Source: Burkholderiales bacterium (GTDB taxonomy: Bacteria > Pseudomonadota > Gammaproteobacteria > Burkholderiales > Burkholderiaceae). From it: DNA of 64,000 nucleotides. The notes beneath the pieces were generated by a model that saw only the letters and a list, made by a program, of their open reading frames with translations, was not told the origin of the DNA and made no database searches. This document shows positions 52,652 to 61,932 of the stretch, piece after piece; position 1 is the stretch's first letter, and each line of letters opens with the position of its first letter. Made by a program: the position numbers and the translations under genes. Where the stretch lies: NCBI GenBank assembly GCA_026225235.1, contig JAMFSK010000028.1, forward strand, positions 1 to 64,000, read 5' to 3'.

Positions 52652-53512
52652 CTACGTCATATACCATCCGCCGTCCACTGCCAGCGTCTGTCCTGTGATG
52701 AAGCCACTGCGCTCGGACGCGAGGAACAGCAAGGCATTCGCGATATCGGCGGACGAACCGCGATGTTTGATCGACTGATGCTCGATCACCATGGCGTTAT
52801 ATCCATCCGGGTCCGGATGGATGCGTTCCGCCGCAGTCGGAAAGGCGCCGGGGCTCACGCAGTTCACGGTAATGCCATGTTCGCCGAGCTCGCGGGCGAG
52901 CGCGCGCGTCGCGCCCACCATTGCACCCTTGGACGTGACGTAGGGCAGCAAGCCCCCCCATCCCCCATAGAATGTGATGCTCGAGATATTGATGATGCGG
53001 CCCCAGCCCTTCAGCTTCATGCCGGGCACCAGGAGCTGTGCGAGCCGTAGGGGCGCGTGGGTGTTGACGGCATGCACTTTCCGGAGCTCGTCGTCCGAAT
53101 AGTCGAGAAACGGCTTGCTCGGATAGATCGCTGCGTTGTTGATGAGCACGTCGAATGGGCCGTTTTGCCTGATCTCCGTTTCGATTGCGTCCGCGAGGGC
53201 ATGGGCATCCGCGAGGTCGACTTCAAGCCCGGTTACAGAGCCGTTGATTGCGCTTCCGGGCGGGCTGGCAACGGTGCTGGAAAACGAGCCGCGGACCGAA
53301 CTACCCAGCGCACTACCAACCGAACCGCCAACCCAACTACCTACCGAACCACCCCCCGAGCCATAGATGCTGTCCGCTGCCTGCAACCTCTCCTTCAGGT
53401 TCGCGCCTCGGTCAAGCGCAACGACATGGGCGCCGCTGGCCGCGAATTCCCAGCAGGCGGCCGCGCCGAGGCCACCGGCGCCCCCCGTGATCAACACTCG
53501 TTTGTTGTGCAT
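52652..53512 (-). CDS. SDR family oxidoreductase with Gly/Ser-rich insert
   Basis: A 286-aa classical SDR. The cofactor motif GGAGGLGAAACWEF, the strand HVVALDRG, NNAAIYPSKPF, Ser in NISSITFYGG, YVTSK (YxxxK) and GQTLAVDGGW are all intact. Between the second and third strands is an insert of about 46 residues (48-93) made of Gly, Ser, Val and Ala (GGGSVGSWVGGSVGSALGSS). Classical SDRs have a short loop there. It follows the DUF4432 gene by 27 bp and so is probably the sugar dehydrogenase of the ABC-importer island. Confidence 0.9.
   Translation of the reverse strand: MHNKRVLITGGAGGLGAAACWEFAASGAHVVALDRGANLKERLQAADSIYGSGGGSVGSWVGGSVGSALGSSVRGSFSSTVASPPGSAINGSVTGLEVDLADAHALADAIETEIRQNGPFDVLINNAAIYPSKPFLDYSDDELRKVHAVNTHAPLRLAQLLVPGMKLKGWGRIINISSITFYGGWGGLLPYVTSKGAMVGATRALARELGEHGITVNCVSPGAFPTAAERIHPDPDGYNAMVIEHQSIKHRGSSADIANALLFLASERSGFITGQTLAVDGGWYMT
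53231..53371. repeat. Degenerate tandem repeat coding the Gly/Ser insert of the SDR
   Basis: On the plus strand short units based on CCGAAC(T/C)(A/G)CC and CCAACC recur (for example 53293-53350), which translate on the minus strand as repeats of G-S-(V/A)-G-S. The pattern looks like slippage-generated expansion inside the coding frame; the frame is kept throughout. Confidence 0.6.
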
Positions 53513-53539
53513 GCTTAATCGTCTCCGGCGGATCAGGTT

Positions 53540-54727
53540 TCAGGGCTGCTTGCCCAGCATTTCCCACTGGCCCGTTGGGCTCACATATTCATCTGACGGC
53601 TGCCGGGCGATCTGCTCGATACGAGCGCGCTGCTCGTCGATGGCATCGTTATCCGGAAGCACAGACAGGCGCGTGTGATACGCGCGCGATTCGCCGTGCT
53701 CGAGCCAGATAAGTTCGTCGCGCTCACGCGCGAAGGGTTTGCCAAGCACGTGGTGAGTCGACGGTTCAAGTCCGATGGCGTAGTGGCCTTCCTGAAGGTT
53801 CTGCCACTCGAAGGCGCACGGGAATTCGTCCTTGCGTGTCTCAACCATAAACCCGAGTCCGCGACCCTGGTCGAACCTGCGGTTGCAGAGCATCACCGGG
53901 ACGATGCCATCTGCATCGGCGGCCATGGTGTGTTCATAGACCTGCTCGTGAAACTGACGCTGCGGCGCGGGCTGCGTCCGGTATCCGACGTGCTGCGCAC
54001 GCAGGTCGTCCCCATGCGATGCCCATGGTGTCTCGACGATCGGTGCGATGTACTCGCTGCCTTCATCGAGCACCGGATAGGCCGCATTGATGTGATAGAG
54101 AAACATGTGCGGCGTTCGATAGAAGCCGTGGTTGATGACCTTGTCGTGGAGCGTGATCGTATTGCTGCCCACCGCGACTTCGATACGCCGATGCAGATGA
54201 AGGTCTTCACCGAACACGGTCGACTGCTGGACGATGCCTTCGGCCCACAGCACACATTCGTCGTCACGCCAAGTTTCGCCATAGCCCGTCAACCGTGCCG
54301 GAATCTGGCTCACGCGGCCGTGCAACGATTGACCGACCTGAGCGCGTGGCGCGTAGTGATAGTCGGGACTCTCGTGCGTCTCCATGAAGAGCGTGTGATC
54401 GAGACCGCCTGTGACGAGTAGCCCCGAAAACGAACGCAGCCAGCTCAGGCCGCCTTCACCCTCATATTCGTGCAGACCCGGGTGACGGAAGCCCGTCGGC
54501 GAGTGCCAGCCAATCGCCGCGCCGCGGTATTCGCAACGCGCGATATCCATCGCTCGATCGACCAGCACCGTGAACACGAGCCCCGAACCCGTGCGGAATT
54601 CGAGGCACCGAACGCCGCGTTCGACGCCATCGCTGAGCGTATAAAGCTGCACCCCGGCGAGTTGGGACAGCATGCCGGTGCGGGCCGCGAGATCGCGTCG
54701 CGTGTGTGCCGCTTCATAGAGTCGCAT
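53540..54727 (-). CDS. DUF4432 family protein (aldose 1-epimerase-like)
   Basis: A 395-aa galactose-mutarotase-fold protein of the DUF4432 group: LVDRAMDIARCEYRGAAIGW, GLLVTGGLDHTLFM, the beta-rich core with RRIEVAVGSNTITLHDKVINHG, and EWQNLQEGHYAIGLEPSTHH with His and Glu typical of sugar epimerases. Members accompany sugar and polyol catabolic genes. It diverges from the ABC importer genes and probably forms an operon with the downstream SDR. ATG 54727 is the family-like start. Confidence 0.88.
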   Translation of the reverse strand: MRLYEAAHTRRDLAARTGMLSQLAGVQLYTLSDGVERGVRCLEFRTGSGLVFTVLVDRAMDIARCEYRGAAIGWHSPTGFRHPGLHEYEGEGGLSWLRSFSGLLVTGGLDHTLFMETHESPDYHYAPRAQVGQSLHGRVSQIPARLTGYGETWRDDECVLWAEGIVQQSTVFGEDLHLHRRIEVAVGSNTITLHDKVINHGFYRTPHMFLYHINAAYPVLDEGSEYIAPIVETPWASHGDDLRAQHVGYRTQPAPQRQFHEQVYEHTMAADADGIVPVMLCNRRFDQGRGLGFMVETRKDEFPCAFEWQNLQEGHYAIGLEPSTHHVLGKPFARERDELIWLEHGESRAYHTRLSVLPDNDAIDEQRARIEQIARQPSDEYVSPTGQWEMLGKQP

Positions 54728-55108
54728 CTTGTCTCGATGGTGTGGTGATGGGTTTGCCGTATCCGGTGATCGTGCGGCGAGGCAGGTGGCGATCGAACGG
54801 TTTCCGGAGTCTATGACAGTGATCTGGCCTACGCAAAACGCTCTAGTTGGATGATGCAATATGATGGAATGACGTCATCGGGTAGGTTCAGACAGGTCAA
54901 TATAATCAATGAATTGCCCGATATAGGGCGAACCCTATGGTGCGAAGCATCAATTTAAAATGATGTAAATGCATCAAATTGGCCTGACTTTGACGGTATC
55001 TGGCGCGCTCATTAGATTGGCCTCCGACACCGTTGCACTGCGAAGCATTTTCGCGGCCGCACGTTCTCGCAACGACAGCGCGGCAAGCGCGGCATCCAAG
55101 GAGACACA
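54728..55108. promoter_or_regulatory. Divergent control region with operator-like palindromes
   Basis: About 380 bp between the DUF4432 operon and the ABC importer operon. CATCAA-TTTAAA-ATGATG at 54947-54965 is a near-perfect palindrome, and its right half TGATG (54961-54965) pairs again with CATCA at 54972-54976. The site is probably for the LacI-type regulator encoded at 58842. ATGACGTCAT, a perfect 10-bp palindrome near 54871-54880, lies upstream. Confidence 0.5.
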
Positions 55109-56107
55109 ATGGGCGTGAAGCCACTCATGGCGGCGGCAAAGACCGGGGCAGGTGCGCATGGCAAGATCTGGTTTGCCCGTCTCGCTGCGCGTCGCGAAGC
55201 GTCGGTGTTCTGCATGTTCGTGCTGGTCTTTCTCGGCCTCGTGTTTGCCAGCGAATTCTTCTTTACCAGTCGCAATCTCTTCAACGTTGGCCGGCAGATC
55301 TCGGTAGTCGGCATCGTTGCGCTCGGTGAATCGCTGGTCATCATCTCGGCGGGAATTGACCTCTCGGTGGGCGCGGTGATCGGCTTGTCGGCGGTTCTCG
55401 CGGCGATGGCCGCGAATGCCGTGGGCAGCCCGCTGCTCGGCATCTTTGCCGCGCTCTTCACCGGAGCACTCGCTGGGGCGCTCAACGGGGCACTGATTAC
55501 CTTCGTACGCATCAACTCATTCATCACGACGCTCGGCATGTTGTCGATCTGCCGCGGTGTCGCCCTTCTGGTGACCCGCGGGAGCCCCCAGCCCTTCGAC
55601 AACTGGGCTAGCTGGTTGGGGGCCGGCCACATCGCCCAGGTGCCCGTGCAGTTCATCCTCTTGTTGTTGCTGTCGGCCATCGTCTGGATCTTTGCGACTC
55701 GCACGCGATGGGGCCGCAATATTTACGCCGTCGGCGACAACGCGCGCGCCGCGCACCTGGCCGGCATCGATGTGCGCGCGACCCGGATGATCGTCTACAC
55801 CCTGGCCGGGACGCTGGCGGGACTCGGCGGCCTGCTGCTCTCAGGGATGCTCGCGAACGCAAACCCCAATTTCGGCACGGGCTATGAACTCGATGTGATC
55901 GCTGCGGCGATTCTCGGCGGTACCGCGTTGACCGGCGGCCGCGGCTCGGTGCCCGGAGTCCTGATCGGGGCGGCTTTAATGGGTCTGCTTCGCAATGCTT
56001 TCGTGCTGCTCGGTGTGTCGGGTTACTGGCAGACGATCACGATCGGCCTCGTGGTACTGGTCGCGGTCGGCGCCGATAGCTGGAAGAAAGGCCGTAACGA
56101 TTTCTAA
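55109..56107 (+). CDS. Sugar ABC transporter permease (RbsC family)
   Basis: A 332-aa permease with about nine helices and the RbsC-type signatures SAGIDLSVGAVIGLSAVLAAM, NALI/GALITFVRINSFI, GDNARAAHLAGIDVRATRM and AAILGGTALTGGRGSVPG. It imports a pentose, hexose or polyol with the binding protein and ATPase encoded next. AAGGAG precedes the ATG. First gene of the import operon. Confidence 0.92.
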   Translation: MGVKPLMAAAKTGAGAHGKIWFARLAARREASVFCMFVLVFLGLVFASEFFFTSRNLFNVGRQISVVGIVALGESLVIISAGIDLSVGAVIGLSAVLAAMAANAVGSPLLGIFAALFTGALAGALNGALITFVRINSFITTLGMLSICRGVALLVTRGSPQPFDNWASWLGAGHIAQVPVQFILLLLLSAIVWIFATRTRWGRNIYAVGDNARAAHLAGIDVRATRMIVYTLAGTLAGLGGLLLSGMLANANPNFGTGYELDVIAAAILGGTALTGGRGSVPGVLIGAALMGLLRNAFVLLGVSGYWQTITIGLVVLVAVGADSWKKGRNDF

Positions 56108-56124
56108 AAATCATGGAGACAACA

Positions 56125-57126
56125 ATGCCCGCCGTGTCGCGTCGTCCCGTTCACTTTTTATCCCTGCTCACCCTTGCGCTGTGCGCCGCTGCCTCGCTGG
56201 CACGTGCCGACGTGGCGCTGCCCGCGGCCGCACGCGCACGCGGCGCAACGGTCGAGGCCAAAGGCCCTGCACCGAAGCATCTGCGCATTGCGGTACTGAC
56301 GTATCAAGGCAGCTCGTTCTGGCAGCAACTCGAAGACGGTACGCAAGCCGTTACCGCGTATCTGAAGCCCTTGAATACCGAGGTCGTCGAAGTGCCGCTC
56401 GGCACCAGCCTGAGCGCCGAGATCTTCGATGCGGGCCTGGACGGCGTGATGACCAAGCAGTTCAACGGTGCGGTCGGCGTGCCGATTTTCGATGGCACGG
56501 TCAGCAAGGTCAATGAAGCGATCGGCGACGGCATGCCGTTCTACAGCGTGATAGCGGACTCGAAGATGCGTTCAAAGCGCACCGTCAGCATGGGCATGCA
56601 AGCGTCTGACGCGGGCCGGGCGGCAGGTGATTTCATCGCGAAGCAAATCGGCGCCGAGGGCAAAGTCCTGGTGATTACCGGCGTGCTCGGGGCCGCGCAA
56701 CACGACGCGCGGATGAACGGCGCGATGGATCTCTGGAAGCAGAAGTATCCGAAGATCAAGATCATCGGGCCGTTCGAGTCGAAAGACGATGCGGCAACGG
56801 TCTATTCGCAAGCGACCGACGCGATCGGCAGCAACCCCGATCTCAAGGTCATCTACGTGACGGCGAATGGCTCGGAAGCGGCCGCCAAGGCGGTGCGCGA
56901 TGCCAAGGCGACGGGTCATATCGGCGTGGTCGGTTATGACGACCTTCCGGAAAAGGCGCAGTACAAACAGGACGGCGAGATCCTTGCGCTGCTCGATCAG
57001 GCGCCGTACCGCCAGGTGTTCGATGCGGTAGTGATGATGCACAATCAACAGGCCTTTGGGCAGACCTACCCGGCCGACATCGTGATTCCGTCACCAATTG
57101 CCTACGGCAAGTATGCCCATCATTGA
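56125..57126 (+). CDS. Sugar ABC transporter substrate-binding protein
   Basis: A 333-aa periplasmic binding protein of the ribose/LacI-like family with a signal peptide of about 27 residues (LCAAASLARA). The two lobes show HLRIAVLTYQGSSFWQQLEDG and LKVIYVTANGSEAAAKAV, with GHIGVVGYDDLPEKAQ at the second-lobe cleft. Ligand unknown. GGAG before ATG 56125 fixes the start over an ATG 12 bp earlier. Confidence 0.9.
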   Translation: MPAVSRRPVHFLSLLTLALCAAASLARADVALPAAARARGATVEAKGPAPKHLRIAVLTYQGSSFWQQLEDGTQAVTAYLKPLNTEVVEVPLGTSLSAEIFDAGLDGVMTKQFNGAVGVPIFDGTVSKVNEAIGDGMPFYSVIADSKMRSKRTVSMGMQASDAGRAAGDFIAKQIGAEGKVLVITGVLGAAQHDARMNGAMDLWKQKYPKIKIIGPFESKDDAATVYSQATDAIGSNPDLKVIYVTANGSEAAAKAVRDAKATGHIGVVGYDDLPEKAQYKQDGEILALLDQAPYRQVFDAVVMMHNQQAFGQTYPADIVIPSPIAYGKYAHH

Positions 57127-58687
57127 GCGGCCCATGCCCTTGCAAGCACCGCACACGGATCCGGCGCGGACGTCCGCATTGCGCGGCGCCGAAGCGTTGC
57201 TATCGTTGCGTGGCATCTGCAAGGCATTCGGCGTGGCCCGTGTGCTTGACGGCATCGACCTTGATTTTCATGGAGGCGAGGTCGTCGGGCTGCTCGGGGA
57301 AAACGGAGCGGGCAAGAGCACGCTCATGAACATCGTGTCAGGCAGTGTGACGCCAGATACAGGCACTGTTGCGTTCGACGGCGAGGTGCGCGCCTGGTCT
57401 CATCCGCGCCAGGCGATGGAGAGCGGCATCGCCTTCGTCCACCAGGAGCTGACCTCCATCGGCGCGATGACCGTCAAGGAGAATCTGTTCCTCGGCGACT
57501 ACTGCACGCGCAGAGGTTTCATCGATACGCGTGCCATGCATGCGGGGGCTGAACGGCTCCTCGCCCAGGTTGGCGCGGCGCATATCGATCCCGATGCCGA
57601 GATGGGGCGGTTGCGGATCGCCGACCAGCAGTCCGTCGAGATTGCCAAAGCCTTGCGCTCCGATCTCAAGATGTTGCTGCTCGACGAGCCGACCTCGTCG
57701 TTGACGGCGCATGAAGCCCAGGCCTTGTTCCGGCTCGTCAACCAGTTGAAGGCGCGGGGCGTCGCGGTGATGTTCATCACGCACAAGCTAGAGGAGACGC
57801 TGCAGGTCTGCGACCGGGTGATCGTATTGCGCGACGGACGTCTGGTCAGCGATCGCGCGACGGCAGACACCAACCGTGCCACGATGGTCGCTGAAATGGC
57901 GGGACGCGAGATCCGCCTCGATGCGGGTCGACGCACCGAAGTGTCGGCGCAGCAGCCCGTGCGCCTCAGGATCAAAGGCCTGTATTCGAGCGCGTTACTC
58001 AAAGACATCGATCTCGAGGTGCGTGAAGGTGAAGTGCTCGGCCTGTTCGGACTGGTCGGCGCCGGCCGTACCGAGTTGCTCGAAACGGTGTTCGGCGCGC
58101 GGCCGGTCGAACAAGGCAGTTTCGAACTCGACGGACAGGCGTTCGTTGCGCGTTCGCCTTCGCATGCGCTGTCACAAGGCCTCTCTCTGATGCCGGAGGG
58201 CCGCAAGACCAACGGCATTTTTCCGAATCTGTCGGTTGCGCAGAACATCACGGCATCCGTGCTCAGGAAGATCTCATCTTATGGTTTCCTCGATGGTCAT
58301 GCGCTCGCGGAGCAGGTAGCGCAAGGCGTCGATCATTGCCGGGTCAGTGCCCATGATGTCGGGCAGCCGATCGGCGAGCTCAGCGGCGGCAACCAGCAGA
58401 AAGCCATTCTCGCGCGCTGCCTGGCCGTCGGGCCCCGCGTGCTACTGCTCGACGAGCCGACTCACGGTGTCGACGTCGGTGCGAAAGAGCAGATCTATCA
58501 ACTGATCGAACAGCTCGCCGCAAAGGGCGTCGCGGTGCTGTTTGCTTCGTCGGACGTGCTCGAGATCATGCGCCTCGCGAGCAGTGCGGTGGTGCTCTCG
58601 AACGGGCGCGTTGCCGATCGCTTGCCGGCGTCTGCGTTCAATCCGGTGCGGATCGTGGGCGCTGCGTTCCGGTATCTGGATCAATGA
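57113..58687 (+). CDS. Sugar ABC transporter ATP-binding protein (RbsA family, two NBDs)
   Basis: A 524-aa double ATPase. The first half has GENGAGKST, LRIADQQSVEI and LLLDEPTSSL; the second has the degenerate Walker A GLVGAGRTELLE, LSGGNQQKAIL and LLLDEPTHGVDVG, as is normal for RbsA-type proteins. It energises the importer. ATG 57113 overlaps the binding-protein gene by 14 bp; ATG 57134 is equally possible. Confidence 0.92.
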   Translation: MPIIERPMPLQAPHTDPARTSALRGAEALLSLRGICKAFGVARVLDGIDLDFHGGEVVGLLGENGAGKSTLMNIVSGSVTPDTGTVAFDGEVRAWSHPRQAMESGIAFVHQELTSIGAMTVKENLFLGDYCTRRGFIDTRAMHAGAERLLAQVGAAHIDPDAEMGRLRIADQQSVEIAKALRSDLKMLLLDEPTSSLTAHEAQALFRLVNQLKARGVAVMFITHKLEETLQVCDRVIVLRDGRLVSDRATADTNRATMVAEMAGREIRLDAGRRTEVSAQQPVRLRIKGLYSSALLKDIDLEVREGEVLGLFGLVGAGRTELLETVFGARPVEQGSFELDGQAFVARSPSHALSQGLSLMPEGRKTNGIFPNLSVAQNITASVLRKISSYGFLDGHALAEQVAQGVDHCRVSAHDVGQPIGELSGGNQQKAILARCLAVGPRVLLLDEPTHGVDVGAKEQIYQLIEQLAAKGVAVLFASSDVLEIMRLASSAVVLSNGRVADRLPASAFNPVRIVGAAFRYLDQ

Positions 58688-58767
58688 GCAGACACTTGAG
58701 TCGACCTGCGAACGGGCCCATGAGGGCCTGGATGGATGAACGCCGCATGGTGCGGGACGCATTGACT

Positions 58768-58786
58768 ATAGTGAATGCGTCACTAT
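58768..58786. promoter_or_regulatory. Inverted repeat upstream of the LacI-type gene
   Basis: ATAGTG (58768-58773) and CACTAT (58781-58786) form perfect 6-bp arms with a 7-base spacer. A TTGACT at 58762-58767 just before could be a -35 element, and GCATT/AATGC arms overlap it. It may be an operator of the regulator's own gene. Confidence 0.35.
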
Positions 58787-58841
58787 CGGGAAACACATTG
58801 AACGCCTCGCGTCTGACGCTTCCTGACACCCTTGCAACGAA

Positions 58842-59924
58842 ATGGACCAAATGATGGGTATGCCAGACGCAATACGGGGCCGCGCCACGATTGTCGATGT
58901 GGCACGCGAGGCGCAGGTCTCGACTGCGACGGTCGATCGTGTCCTCAACGGCAGGCGCGGGGTCCGCACGATCACCGTCGAGAAAGTCCTGCGCGCCGCA
59001 CGACGGCTCGACTATCTACCGGGCGAAGAAGCGTTTCGTCCATCGGCGGGTCGCATTGTCGATCTGGGTGCGGCGCACGCACGCACCTACGACTTCGTGC
59101 TGCCTGCAGGCAGCAATACCTTCATGAACGAGCTGGCCGAGCGCATCGGTGAGCTCAAGGTGGAACTGGCGCCGCTGCCAGTCAGCGGGCGCGTGCACTT
59201 CATCGAAGGCTTCAACCCCGAGGTGCTGGCCAACGCCTTGCGACGCATCGGTCGCGACTCGATGGGGATCGCCTTTGTGGCGCTCGAGCATCCGTTCGTT
59301 CGGGAAGCGGTCCGCGATCTGGTCGAGCAGGGTGTTAGTGTGGTCACCCTAGTATCGGATTTGTCGGGCTCGAAGCGCTCAGGCTATGTCGGGGTGGACA
59401 ATCGCGCGGCCGGCCGCACCGCGGGACTGCTGCTCGGCCGCTTTATCGGACCGCGCCCCGGCAAGATCGCGATGATTGCCGGCAGCCTTTCATACCGAGG
59501 CCATGAGGAACGCGAGATGGGATTTCTCCACATCATCTCCGAAGCCTATCCCGACCTCGACATCGTCGGGCTGCGCGAGGGCCAGGATGACCCGGAGCGC
59601 AACTACGCCCAGACACGCGGCCTGCTCAAACAATATCCAGACCTGATGGGCGTCTACAACATCGGCGCGGGCGCAGCGGGTGTCGGCATCGCCCTGCGCG
59701 AATCGGGCCGTGGCGACCATGTGTGTTTTGTCGGTCATGAACTGACCAGCGATACGCGCAGCCTCGTCGTCGAGGGCGTCATGGATGCAGCGATTGCGCA
59801 GAACCCGCGTCGCGAGGCGATCGATGCGTGTCGGATGCTGATGAACGTGCAAGCCGGGCGCGAAGCGAACGCGGGCATCGTGCCGCCACGCATCGAAATC
59901 TATGTCCGCGAAAACCTGCCCTGA
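58842..59924 (+). CDS. LacI family transcriptional regulator
   Basis: A 360-aa regulator: N-terminal helix-turn-helix (TIVDVAREAQVSTATVDRVLNG, about residues 16-38), hinge region to about 70, then a sugar-binding core (YDFVLPAGSNTFMNELAERI, SGYVGVDNRAAGRTAGLLLG, CFVGHELTSDTRSLV). It lies between the importer genes and the CoA-transferase gene, so it probably controls the whole island through the palindromes at 54947-54976. Its ligand is likely a sugar or an early product. Start ATG 58842; ATG at 58854 is an alternative. Confidence 0.92.
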   Translation: MDQMMGMPDAIRGRATIVDVAREAQVSTATVDRVLNGRRGVRTITVEKVLRAARRLDYLPGEEAFRPSAGRIVDLGAAHARTYDFVLPAGSNTFMNELAERIGELKVELAPLPVSGRVHFIEGFNPEVLANALRRIGRDSMGIAFVALEHPFVREAVRDLVEQGVSVVTLVSDLSGSKRSGYVGVDNRAAGRTAGLLLGRFIGPRPGKIAMIAGSLSYRGHEEREMGFLHIISEAYPDLDIVGLREGQDDPERNYAQTRGLLKQYPDLMGVYNIGAGAAGVGIALRESGRGDHVCFVGHELTSDTRSLVVEGVMDAAIAQNPRREAIDACRMLMNVQAGREANAGIVPPRIEIYVRENLP

Positions 59925-59938
59925 ACCGGAGTCAACCC

Positions 59939-61165
59939 ATGGCTGCAAGCCAACCCAATATCCTAGACGGATACCGTGTGCTCGACTGTTCGATTGCGAT
60001 GGCGGGTCCGTTCGCCGCCCAGCGCCTCGGCGACCTCGGCGCGGACGTTATCAAGATCGAGCCGATCGGCGGCGAATGGCAACGCCAGAAACCCGCAGGC
60101 AATGCGCGTGGCAAGCGGATCAATGTGTCGTTCCTGTCCCTGAACCGCAACAAGCGCAGCCTTGCGATCGATCTCAAGTCGCCCCAGGGGAAGGCGGTGT
60201 TGCTCGATCTGGTGCGCTCGGCCGACGTGTTCCTGCAGAACTACCGTCCCGGCGTGGCGGCACGGCTTGGGGTCGACTACGAGACCCTCAAGGCGATCAA
60301 CCCCAAACTGATCTATGTCTCGGTATCGGGCTACGGCGAGACCGGCCCTTATGCGAAAAGCCCGGGCCAGGATTTGCTGCTGCAAGCCATGAGCGGAGCC
60401 ATGCTGAGTGTGGGTAGGGAGGGTGAGGCGCCAAGTCCGGCGGGGCAATACCTGGTCGACGCGGTGACTGCCTATACGGCATTCGAAGGGGTGCTTGGCG
60501 CGCTGTTGCATCGCGAGCGGACCGGAGTGGGACAACGCGTCGACGTGAACATGCTTGACTCGATTGTCGCGATGCAGATGCAGGAGATCTCGGTCCATAC
60601 CGTCGGGCATGTGCCGCAGACGCGTCTGCATGAACCGCATGCCCATCCGTATATCCGTGCACCCTATGGCGTGTTCAAGACACAGGACAGTTTTATCGCC
60701 TTGTCGTCGCCCCCGCTGGCCTTGCTCGCACAGATCGTCGATGTGCCTGAGCTTGCACAGATGGACGAGGAGACGGCGGTCTGGAACCGGCGCGACGAGA
60801 TTTTCTCCATCACTCAGGCGCGCCTCCTCTTGAAGCCGACCGCCGTATGGCTCGAGGCATTCCGGGCGGTCGATATCTGGTGTGGCCCGGTCTATAGCTA
60901 TGCGGATGTTGTCGCCGATCCGCAGGTCCGGCACAACGGCACGATCATTGAATACGACCATCCGACCGAGGGGCGAGTACGCACGCCCGGATTTCCGATC
61001 CGCTTTGAGCAAACGCCGTCGACACTGCGTCGTGGCGCGCCCCTGACCGGCGAACATAGTCGCGAGATTCTCGCCGAACTCGGCTATGACGATACGGCGA
61101 TCGACGCCCTGTTCGCATCGGGCAGCATCGTCGAGGAATCAACCCTTTCGGAAAGGACACCCTGA
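59939..61165 (+). CDS. Family III CoA-transferase (CaiB/BaiF type)
   Basis: A 408-aa CaiB/BaiF CoA-transferase: YRVLDCSIAMAGPFAAQRLGDL, DVIKIEPIGGEWQRQ, LKAINPKLIYVSVSGYGETGPY and KSPGQDLLLQAMSG with the catalytic Asp around residue 145 that forms the aspartyl-CoA anhydride. It moves CoA from a donor such as succinyl-CoA to a carboxylic acid. It lies 14 bp after lacI and joins the hydratase gene with stop and start overlapping (TGATG). Its presence beside sugar transport genes is unusual. Confidence 0.92.
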   Translation: MAASQPNILDGYRVLDCSIAMAGPFAAQRLGDLGADVIKIEPIGGEWQRQKPAGNARGKRINVSFLSLNRNKRSLAIDLKSPQGKAVLLDLVRSADVFLQNYRPGVAARLGVDYETLKAINPKLIYVSVSGYGETGPYAKSPGQDLLLQAMSGAMLSVGREGEAPSPAGQYLVDAVTAYTAFEGVLGALLHRERTGVGQRVDVNMLDSIVAMQMQEISVHTVGHVPQTRLHEPHAHPYIRAPYGVFKTQDSFIALSSPPLALLAQIVDVPELAQMDEETAVWNRRDEIFSITQARLLLKPTAVWLEAFRAVDIWCGPVYSYADVVADPQVRHNGTIIEYDHPTEGRVRTPGFPIRFEQTPSTLRRGAPLTGEHSREILAELGYDDTAIDALFASGSIVEESTLSERTP

Positions 61166-61932
61166 TGGAAACCGTGGATCTCAAAGTCCGGGACGTGCTC
61201 GCCACGATCACGCTCAACCGTGCCAACAAGCACAACGCGATGACGCCCGAAATGTCGGCCGAACTCGTGAGCGCCGTGCTTAACTGCAACGACGACCCCG
61301 CCGTGCGCGTCGTGATCCTGACCGGTGCCGGCCAGCGCGCGTTCTGTGTAGGCAGCGATATCAAGGACCTCGATCGCTATCCTGAACCGTGGGCTTTTCG
61401 CAATCGCACCGACTACGTCGATGCGCTGCGGCTGCTACGCAAGCCGTTGATCGCAGCGGTCAATGGCATGGCGTTCGGCGGTGGCCTCGAGATGGTGCTC
61501 GCGGCCGATATTCGACTAGCTTCGACGGCCGCGCTTTTTGCGGCGCCCGAAATCAAACTGGGTTGGGTCGGGGGAGGTGGTGTCGCCCACGCGCTGAGTC
61601 ATTCGATCGGCGCGAGCAATGCGGCCGTGATGATCATGACCGGCGAGCCGATCGACGCGAGTCAGGCCATGCAGTGGGGGCTGGTCAGTGAATGCCTCGA
61701 GGCCGAGGCGCTGCTGCCGCGCGCGCGGGAACTGGCGACCGTCATAGCGGCGCGCGCACCGATCGCGGTGCAGACAGCAAAGATCAATCTGCGTGGCGCT
61801 TTCAACATGACGCGCGATATGTCGTTTGCCTATGAGCGTGAGTTGCAGACTATTTGCTTTGCCACTGAAGACGCGGCTGAAGGACGGGCAGCCTTCAAGG
61901 AAAAGCGGCCGCCGCGTTTCACCGGGCGTTAG
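61165..61932 (+). CDS. Enoyl-CoA hydratase/isomerase
   Basis: A 255-aa crotonase-fold enzyme. Oxyanion-hole segments are QRAFCVGSDIKDLDRY and AVNGMAFGGGLEMVLAADI; an acidic catalytic position is in FAAPEIKLGWVGGGG. It hydrates, isomerises or cleaves an enoyl- or ketoacyl-CoA. One base overlaps the CoA-transferase stop, so the two act in sequence: CoA activation, then hydration or C-C chemistry. Not recognisable as a named pathway enzyme. Confidence 0.9.
   Translation: METVDLKVRDVLATITLNRANKHNAMTPEMSAELVSAVLNCNDDPAVRVVILTGAGQRAFCVGSDIKDLDRYPEPWAFRNRTDYVDALRLLRKPLIAAVNGMAFGGGLEMVLAADIRLASTAALFAAPEIKLGWVGGGGVAHALSHSIGASNAAVMIMTGEPIDASQAMQWGLVSECLEAEALLPRARELATVIAARAPIAVQTAKINLRGAFNMTRDMSFAYERELQTICFATEDAAEGRAAFKEKRPPRFTGR

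Noticed and set aside
59963-61057. A 364-codon minus-strand frame over the CoA-transferase gene
   Set aside because: Antisense shadow; the plus strand has all CaiB-type motifs.
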